DNA from: JAJBWD01 sp041821285
GTDB lineage: Bacteria; Bacillota; Clostridia; Clostridiales; Clostridiaceae
NCBI GenBank assembly: GCA_041821285.1
Contig: JBGUER010000043.1
Span: 1 to 18,970, forward strand
Direction of reading: 5' to 3'
Length of the DNA: 18,970 nucleotides
Part shown: positions 15,513-18,970 of the stretch, one piece after another
Layout: the number at the start of each line of letters is the position of its first letter
Position numbering within the stretch: the stretch's first letter is position 1
Translations under genes and position numbers: made by a program
The notes under the pieces: generated by a model
Told to the model about the DNA's origin: nothing
Database searches by the model: none
What the model saw: only the letters and a program-made list of their open reading frames with translations

Positions 15513-16163
15513 ATGAGATTAAGAAAGAAAATGGGTATTTCATTAAGTATATTTTTGATTTTTGTTATTATATTAGGTGTAGTATATAAGAAAAAACCAG
15601 CAATTCTAGGGGATGCATTTTATAAAGTTAAAATGTATGATTTAGCGGAAATACTATATAAAGATAGTTATAAGATAGATCCAAATCCAGAAGCGCGTGA
15701 AAAACTATGCAAGGTTATTGATGATAATAATGAAATAGTGCTATATTATGGTGAGTTATTAGAGGATACCGAATACTTAAAACAAAATGGAAAAGAAAAT
15801 ACTGATACTTTAAAATATGATTATATGGTATCTTTGTTTCAGTCTGGAAATAAGATTAAGTTTAAAGAGTTTTATAAAAACAATATTAATGGCTTTGATG
15901 ATACATTTCAAACCAGAACATTAATATTAAAAATGATTATAGAAGATAATGATGTTGATAATGACGATTTAAAATTTGCTTTAGAAGAATGCAAATATAT
16001 AGAAAGTGTTGACTCGTTTTGTAAGAGTAACCCGATGTTGATAATTTATGCAGACATGTCTGATATATATATGAAACTAGGGGACGAGGCAATGTATGAA
16101 AAGTATACTCAGTTGACTGATGAAAAGAGAGAAGAAATTTTAAATAAATATGATGAAAGTTAA
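15513..16163 (+). CDS. Membrane-anchored TPR-like small protein, candidate immunity partner of the Rhs C-terminal domain
   Basis: The 216-residue product has a basic start (MRLRKKMG), one hydrophobic segment (about 8-26) and then a soluble, mostly helical domain. The stretch KVKMYDLAEILYKDSYKIDPNPEA resembles a tetratricopeptide repeat. There is no lipobox after the hydrophobic segment, so an N-terminal membrane anchor with the domain outside is likely. AAAGGTGG lies just ahead of the ATG, 25 bases after the Rhs stop. Position directly behind an Rhs C-terminal domain is where immunity genes sit in polymorphic toxin loci; that role is an inference from context only. Confidence 0.65.
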   Translation: MRLRKKMGISLSIFLIFVIILGVVYKKKPAILGDAFYKVKMYDLAEILYKDSYKIDPNPEAREKLCKVIDDNNEIVLYYGELLEDTEYLKQNGKENTDTLKYDYMVSLFQSGNKIKFKEFYKNNINGFDDTFQTRTLILKMIIEDNDVDNDDLKFALEECKYIESVDSFCKSNPMLIIYADMSDIYMKLGDEAMYEKYTQLTDEKREEILNKYDES

Positions 16164-16232
16164 TAAAGAGCATATGCAAGGGGTAAGTGTATAAAACCAA
16201 AAACAAGTAAATATAAATAGTAATTTAGTAAG

Positions 16233-16335
16233 GGAAATTGCATAATTACATTTTGGCTGGTTTTCAGTTTTAAAATAACGAATTACTAGTGTTTTTTTAA
16301 AACTGAAAAATGAATTTTTTAATTATGAAATTGCT
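16233..16335. mobile_element. MITE-like hairpin element, copy 2 (diverged)
   Basis: It is related to the element at 13659. It shares TTGCATAATTACATT at the left end, the inner TTTAAAATAACGAAT and the right-end AATTATG. The inner hairpin is again a perfect 15-bp stem (16261-16275 with 16295-16309), although its sequence differs (CAGT instead of GAGC on the left arm, with matching changes on the right). The terminal repeats are imperfect here. The right edge coincides with the start of the Rpn-family remnant at about 16336. The exact ends are approximate. Confidence 0.65.
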
Positions 16336-16907
16336 TTACCGGTAGTTTATATAAGGATTTAAAAAGGAAGATAACAATAAATTTATTGAATTTTAATTAC
16401 TTAGAATTCGAAAAATTCCACACTAAGCATCATATATATGAAGATGAAACAAAAGAAATGCTTAGTGATATTTTAGAAATAAATTTTATAGAGATACCAA
16501 AATTTATTAAGGTAAAAAAAGATTTAAATAATCCTCTACATAGGTGGTTACTATTTCTAGCCAATCCAGAGGATAGTGAATTGGAGGAGATTGAAATGGA
16601 AGATCCTAAAATAAAAAGAGCACATGAAATATTGGATTCTTTAAATAGTGATGAAGAAACTATAAGACTTGCAGAGCTTAGAGAAAAATATATTTTAGAT
16701 GAAAGATCTAGAATTGAAGGAGCTAAGGAAGAAGGAATTAAGAAAGGCAAAACTGAAATACTTTTAAAACAGCTTACTCAAAAATTCAATATAATTCCTG
16801 ATGAGTATAAGAAAATACTAATGAAGTTACCTGAGAAAAAATTAGAAATAATAGCAATAGAAATTTTTAATATTAATAACATTAAAGAAATAGAAAGGTA
16901 CTTTTAA
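16336..16907 (+). pseudogene. Rpn/PDDEXK-family transposase-like protein, C-terminal remnant
   Basis: The frame is open from the edge of the hairpin element. Translation from 16341 (GSLYKDLKRKITINLLNFNYL) matches the middle of Rpn/PDDEXK-family (recombination-promoting nuclease, putative transposase) proteins, followed by the usual EIPKF ... HRWLLFLANPE and the helical C-terminal tail (ERSRIEGAKEEGIKKGK, then LTQKFN). The N-terminal nuclease half is missing. A TTG at 16386 gives a 173-codon ORF, but there is no convincing ribosome binding site, so this is called a remnant rather than an active gene. A terminator follows at 16922. Confidence 0.75.
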
Positions 16908-16921
16908 AAAAATAATTATAT

Positions 16922-16974
16922 AAAAAATACACCCCAATAATGAAGAATTAATTATTTGGAGGTGTATTTTTTAT
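16922..16974 (+). terminator. Terminator after the Rpn remnant
   Basis: Arms AAAAAATACACC (16922-16933) and GGTGTATTTTTT (16961-16972) are complementary over 12 bp, with further CCAATAAT/ATTATTTGG pairing inside. The right arm itself supplies the T run. Confidence 0.75.
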
Positions 16975-17017
16975 AATATTATATTAGTATTGGAAAAGTA
17001 TTAGCAGCATGAGGTAT

Positions 17018-17185
17018 AACTAAAATTTTTATCATTTATTAGGGGCTAAAGTAACCTTAGAAGAAAATACAACAGATAAAATCAACTACACCCATGATGG
17101 TAATAGTAACTTAATATCCATGAACTTAAATAGAGCAAAATATTACTATATAAGGAATGTACAAGGTGATATAATAGGGTTATAG
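17018..17185 (+). pseudogene. Short Rhs core remnant A
   Basis: About 145 clearly alignable bases from 17041 match the Rhs gene from 14551 on (GKVTLE ... DGNSNLISMNLN ... YYYIRNAQGDII); weaker likeness reaches back to 17018. The match ends abruptly at 17185, just before repeat copy B. The frame ends in TAG at 17183. With remnant B it shares four base differences from the main Rhs copy (G to S, a silent C, E to K, V to I), so the two remnants are sister copies. Confidence 0.75.
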
Positions 17186-17188
17186 CCA

Positions 17189-17227
17189 AATTTTTGAAGG
17201 TAACAGTTACCTTGCAAAGATTGGTAA
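17189..17227 (+). repeat. 39-base direct repeat with palindrome, copy B
   Basis: This is the second copy of the sequence at 13060-13098, including the palindrome AAGGTAAC-A-GTTACCTT and the last codons of the GGGtGRT gene (AATTTTTGA). It lies directly after Rhs remnant A and upstream of the DUF3791 gene. Confidence 0.75.
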
Positions 17228-17295
17228 GTGTATTAAAATTATCAAATGTAATTCAAGTAATATTTATCTAAGAATATATAATAGTAATATATAAA

Positions 17296-17304
17296 TGCTA
17301 TAAT
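17296..17304 (+). promoter_or_regulatory. Extended -10 promoter of the DUF3791/DUF3990 module
   Basis: TGCTATAAT is a perfect extended -10 (TGnTATAAT) 35 bases ahead of the first start codon. No good -35 is present, as is common for extended -10 promoters. Confidence 0.55.
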
Positions 17305-17338
17305 ATAAATAAAGAAGATAAAGTTTGGAGGTATTGTA

Positions 17339-17554
17339 ATGGATGAGAAAAAACTAGAATTTACTATCTTTTGTATTGAGAGTTTATCGGAAAAATTAGG
17401 AATGAGTGCTCAAAAAGTATATAAACTAATAAAAGATGCAAATATTTTAGATGGATATATAATACCATGTTATGAACCATTACATTCTCAAAGCAAACAT
17501 TATATTGTAGATGATTTAACAGAAGTATTAAAAGAAAGGGGAGTATTGAAATGA
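17339..17554 (+). CDS. DUF3791-family small protein, candidate antitoxin
   Basis: The 71-residue helical protein begins MDEKKLEFTIFCIESLSEKLG and contains SAQKVYKLIKDANILDGYI ... YIVDDLTEVLKERG, the pattern I recall for DUF3791. This family is often found next to DUF3990 genes. TTGGAGG at 17325-17331 and an extended -10 promoter precede it. The stop overlaps the next start by four bases (ATGA), indicating translational coupling, as is usual for antitoxin-toxin pairs. The antitoxin role is inferred from size, order and partner. Confidence 0.75.
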   Translation: MDEKKLEFTIFCIESLSEKLGMSAQKVYKLIKDANILDGYIIPCYEPLHSQSKHYIVDDLTEVLKERGVLK

Positions 17555-18030
17555 TAGTGTATCATGGTTCATACTGTATAGTAGATAATCCTCAAATATC
17601 TTATTCAAGAGAATATTTAGATTTTGGTAAAGGCTTTTATATAACTGAAATAGAGGATCAGGTAACTAACTGGACAAATAAATTTAAAAAAAGAGGAAAA
17701 AATGGATACTTAAATATATATAGTTTAGATATAGATAATGTTAGGGAATTTTATAGAGTTAAAGAGTTTTTAAGCTATGATTTGGAATGGTTAGATTTTA
17801 TTTTAGGGTGTAGAGCAGGAAATAGTATTTATTTAGATTATGACATGATAATAGGTGGTATAGCTGATGACAGAGTATATAATACAATAGAACTATATCA
17901 AGATGGATTAATAGAGAAAGACGAAGCGTTAAAAAAATTAAAGTATTATAAACCCAATCATCAAATATGTATTGTTAATCAAGGAATAATTGATAAATAT
18001 TTAAAATATGAAGAAAGTAAGGAAGTGTAG
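17551..18030 (+). CDS. DUF3990-family protein, predicted ADP-ribosyltransferase-like (candidate toxin)
   Basis: The 159-residue protein has the DUF3990 layout: N-terminal VYHGS (H5), DFGKGFYIT (24-32), a middle EWLDFILGCRAG, then GGIADDRVYNTIELYQDG (102-119), and KYYKPNHQICIVNQ near the C-terminus. DUF3990 has been placed in the ADP-ribosyltransferase superfamily, where YHG and the GFY tyrosine would contact NAD. Catalysis here is inferred, and the third catalytic residue (Q138 or a nearby residue) is uncertain. The protein has no signal peptide, so it should act in the cytosol. It is the middle gene of a tight three-gene module bracketed by Rhs remnants. Confidence 0.8.
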   Translation: MIVYHGSYCIVDNPQISYSREYLDFGKGFYITEIEDQVTNWTNKFKKRGKNGYLNIYSLDIDNVREFYRVKEFLSYDLEWLDFILGCRAGNSIYLDYDMIIGGIADDRVYNTIELYQDGLIEKDEALKKLKYYKPNHQICIVNQGIIDKYLKYEESKEV

Positions 18031-18033
18031 AGT

Positions 18034-18276
18034 ATGTTAGCAAATAAACTATTACTGCAATCTTTATATAAAAATATAATTTTAGAATTCTCAAAAGAAA
18101 CCGGTAAAGATTTAGAGGTAAGCATGGATTATTTTTATAAATCACAAACCTATGAATTAATTAGTGAAGGTGTTGGCGACTTACATTGTAAGGGAGTTAA
18201 TTATTTAACTGATGAATTAATGTTAGAGTATGGAATTAAGAAACATAAAGGATATCCAAATGATTTTATTCACTAG
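18034..18276 (+). CDS. Small protein accompanying DUF3990, 80 residues
   Basis: It starts three bases after the DUF3990 stop, with GGAAG/GTAGAG sequence as a modest ribosome binding site. The product (MLANKLLLQSLYKNIILEFS ... SMDYFYKSQTYELISEGVGDLH) is helical. It resembles the small companion proteins that often end DUF3990 operons, where a DYFY-S-TYEL-like motif recurs. It could be a second antitoxin or an accessory factor. No terminator is evident immediately downstream. Confidence 0.65.
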   Translation: MLANKLLLQSLYKNIILEFSKETGKDLEVSMDYFYKSQTYELISEGVGDLHCKGVNYLTDELMLEYGIKKHKGYPNDFIH

Positions 18277-18349
18277 AATGAAAATATAAATTTGTTGGGA
18301 AGTAAAATTAATAAGCTTAGAAAAAGCCCTTCCGTTTCACTATAGAAAG

Positions 18350-18413
18350 TTTTTGTCAGTACCCCCTGGGGTGCTCATTTTTACATTCATGTAAAAATGA
18401 GCTAATGACGAAA
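18350..18413. other. Compact base-paired region of unknown nature
   Basis: An outer 8-bp pairing (18351-18358 TTTTGTCA with TGACGAAA at 18406-18413, one G-T pair) encloses ACCCCCTGGGGT (18361-18372) and a perfect 13-bp hairpin GCTCATTTTTACA-TTCA-TGTAAAAATGAGC (18373-18402). No T run follows and no ORF is present, so it is not an ordinary terminator. It could be a small RNA, a hairpin end of a transposable element, or another short insertion. Confidence 0.5.
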
Positions 18414-18429
18414 TGATTGGGATACATTT

Positions 18430-18604
18430 CTTATGTATGAAGACAAAGTGATCCAAAAAACTAATCTAACAGATAAAACCCATTACACCTATGATGGCAA
18501 TAGTAACTTAATATCCATGAATTTAAATGGAGTGAAATATTACTATATAAGGAATGCCCAAGGTGATATAATAAAATTAATAGATAAAAATGGAAATGAA
18601 GTAG
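18430..18604 (+). pseudogene. Short Rhs core remnant B
   Basis: In the frame starting ATG 18433 the translation EDKVIQKTNLTDKTHYTYDG ... YYYIRNAQGDI ... IDKNGNEV matches the main Rhs gene at about 14555-14716. Likeness stops after GAAGTA at 18603, and the frame runs on into unrelated sequence to a stop at 18675. No ribosome binding site precedes the ATG. It is the downstream bracket of the DUF3791/DUF3990 module. Confidence 0.75.
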
Positions 18605-18778
18605 AGATAAAAAATTGCTCACTCCGTTTTCAATTTTTTATATTGCAAAGTAATTCATTTCGATATTTATTATAAATACACGCATAAGAACTTACGTTCT
18701 AGTAAATGATATTAATGTAATCTTATTTTATTTTAAAATGGATAGGATTACTAAAGCTAAAAAGAAAGGATTGATATT
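18605..18778. other. AT-rich spacer without recognised gene
   Basis: Between Rhs remnant B and the Rpn-family start I see only AT-rich sequence and a weak AGAAC/GTTCT hairpin near 18690-18700; no supported gene. Confidence 0.4.
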
Positions 18779-18970
18779 ATGACTATGAACGCAAAAAAGA
18801 GATTGGACCCTAAAAATGATGTTGTTTTTCAAAAACTATTTGGCACGCAAAAGAATAAGGATATTTTAGTTAGTTTTTTAGAAGCTGTTTTAAAAGATGA
18901 AAAAGTAGATATTGAAACCATTGAATTTGAAGAAAAAATATTAAATAGTGAGATGATATTAGACGAAAAA
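18779..18970 (+). CDS. Rpn/PDDEXK-family protein, N-terminal part (3' end outside window)
   Basis: The ATG at 18779 follows AAAGAAAGGA at good spacing and opens a frame running off the window after 64 codons. The start (RLDPKNDVVFQKLFGTQKNKDILVSFLEAVL) is the typical N-terminus of the Rpn/PDDEXK putative transposase family, with the conserved DVVFxKLFG motif. Full members are near 280-300 residues, so completeness cannot be judged here. Such proteins are DNA-cutting, recombination-promoting nucleases and are often present in several copies in clostridia. Confidence 0.8.
   Translation, partial: MTMNAKKRLDPKNDVVFQKLFGTQKNKDILVSFLEAVLKDEKVDIETIEFEEKILNSEMILDEK

Noticed and set aside
15937..16206. 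Minus-strand ORF of 89 residues
   Set aside because: It lies opposite the better supported gene at 15513 and reads as a low-complexity His/Tyr/Leu string.
16386..16907. Complete 173-residue gene from TTG 16386
   Set aside because: Family homology extends upstream of the TTG to the hairpin element edge and the nuclease half is absent; no good ribosome binding site.
18433..18675. Independent 80-residue gene
   Set aside because: The first ~57 codons are an Rhs core remnant and the tail is unrelated sequence; no ribosome binding site.

Overview
The window is very AT-rich, with strong GGAGG ribosome binding sites, ATA/AGA/TTA-heavy codon use, GTG and TTG starts, and clostridial gene families (FprA-type flavodiiron protein, HPr kinase, GGGtGRT protein, DUF3791/DUF3990). 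This points to a Clostridium-like anaerobic Firmicute chromosome. All functions below are read from motifs; no database search was run.

Layout. Bases 1-13141 are an ordinary chromosomal core: the 3' end of a HelD/UvrD-like helicase; a flavodiiron protein with a small acidic protein; hprK; a divergent lipoprotein gene; a compact tcdA-proC-FAH-hydrolase operon; an HtrA protease; a convergent OmpR-type two-component system (response regulator then kinase, ATGA overlap); a run of four very small genes too short for ordinary ORF calling; a tRNA-Leu(CAA) on the minus strand with its own promoter and terminator; and a two-gene operon of a NifU/IscU-like protein plus a GGGtGRT protein.

Bases 13142-18970 are accessory. 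Just after the GGGtGRT terminator begins a 5'-truncated Rhs (YD-repeat) gene. It is split by a 102-bp hairpin element and still ends in an Rhs core and a variable C-terminal domain of unknown type. A membrane-anchored small protein follows (candidate immunity gene). Next come a second copy of the hairpin element, the C-terminal part of an Rpn/PDDEXK transposase-like gene, and two short Rhs core remnants. These remnants bracket a three-gene DUF3791-DUF3990-small protein module (candidate ADP-ribosyltransferase toxin-antitoxin). The window ends in the start of another Rpn-family gene.

The main unexplained signals are: (i) two hairpin elements whose 15-bp inner stems differ by two compensated base pairs; (ii) a 39-base direct repeat containing a palindrome, at the 3' end of the GGGtGRT gene and again about 4.1 kb downstream; (iii) the Rhs-remnant bracketed DUF3990 module; (iv) an orphan Rhs C-terminal domain with its neighbour; and (v) a compact base-paired region at 18350-18413. 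Together they suggest a recombination-prone toxin/immunity cassette region next to a stable housekeeping operon.
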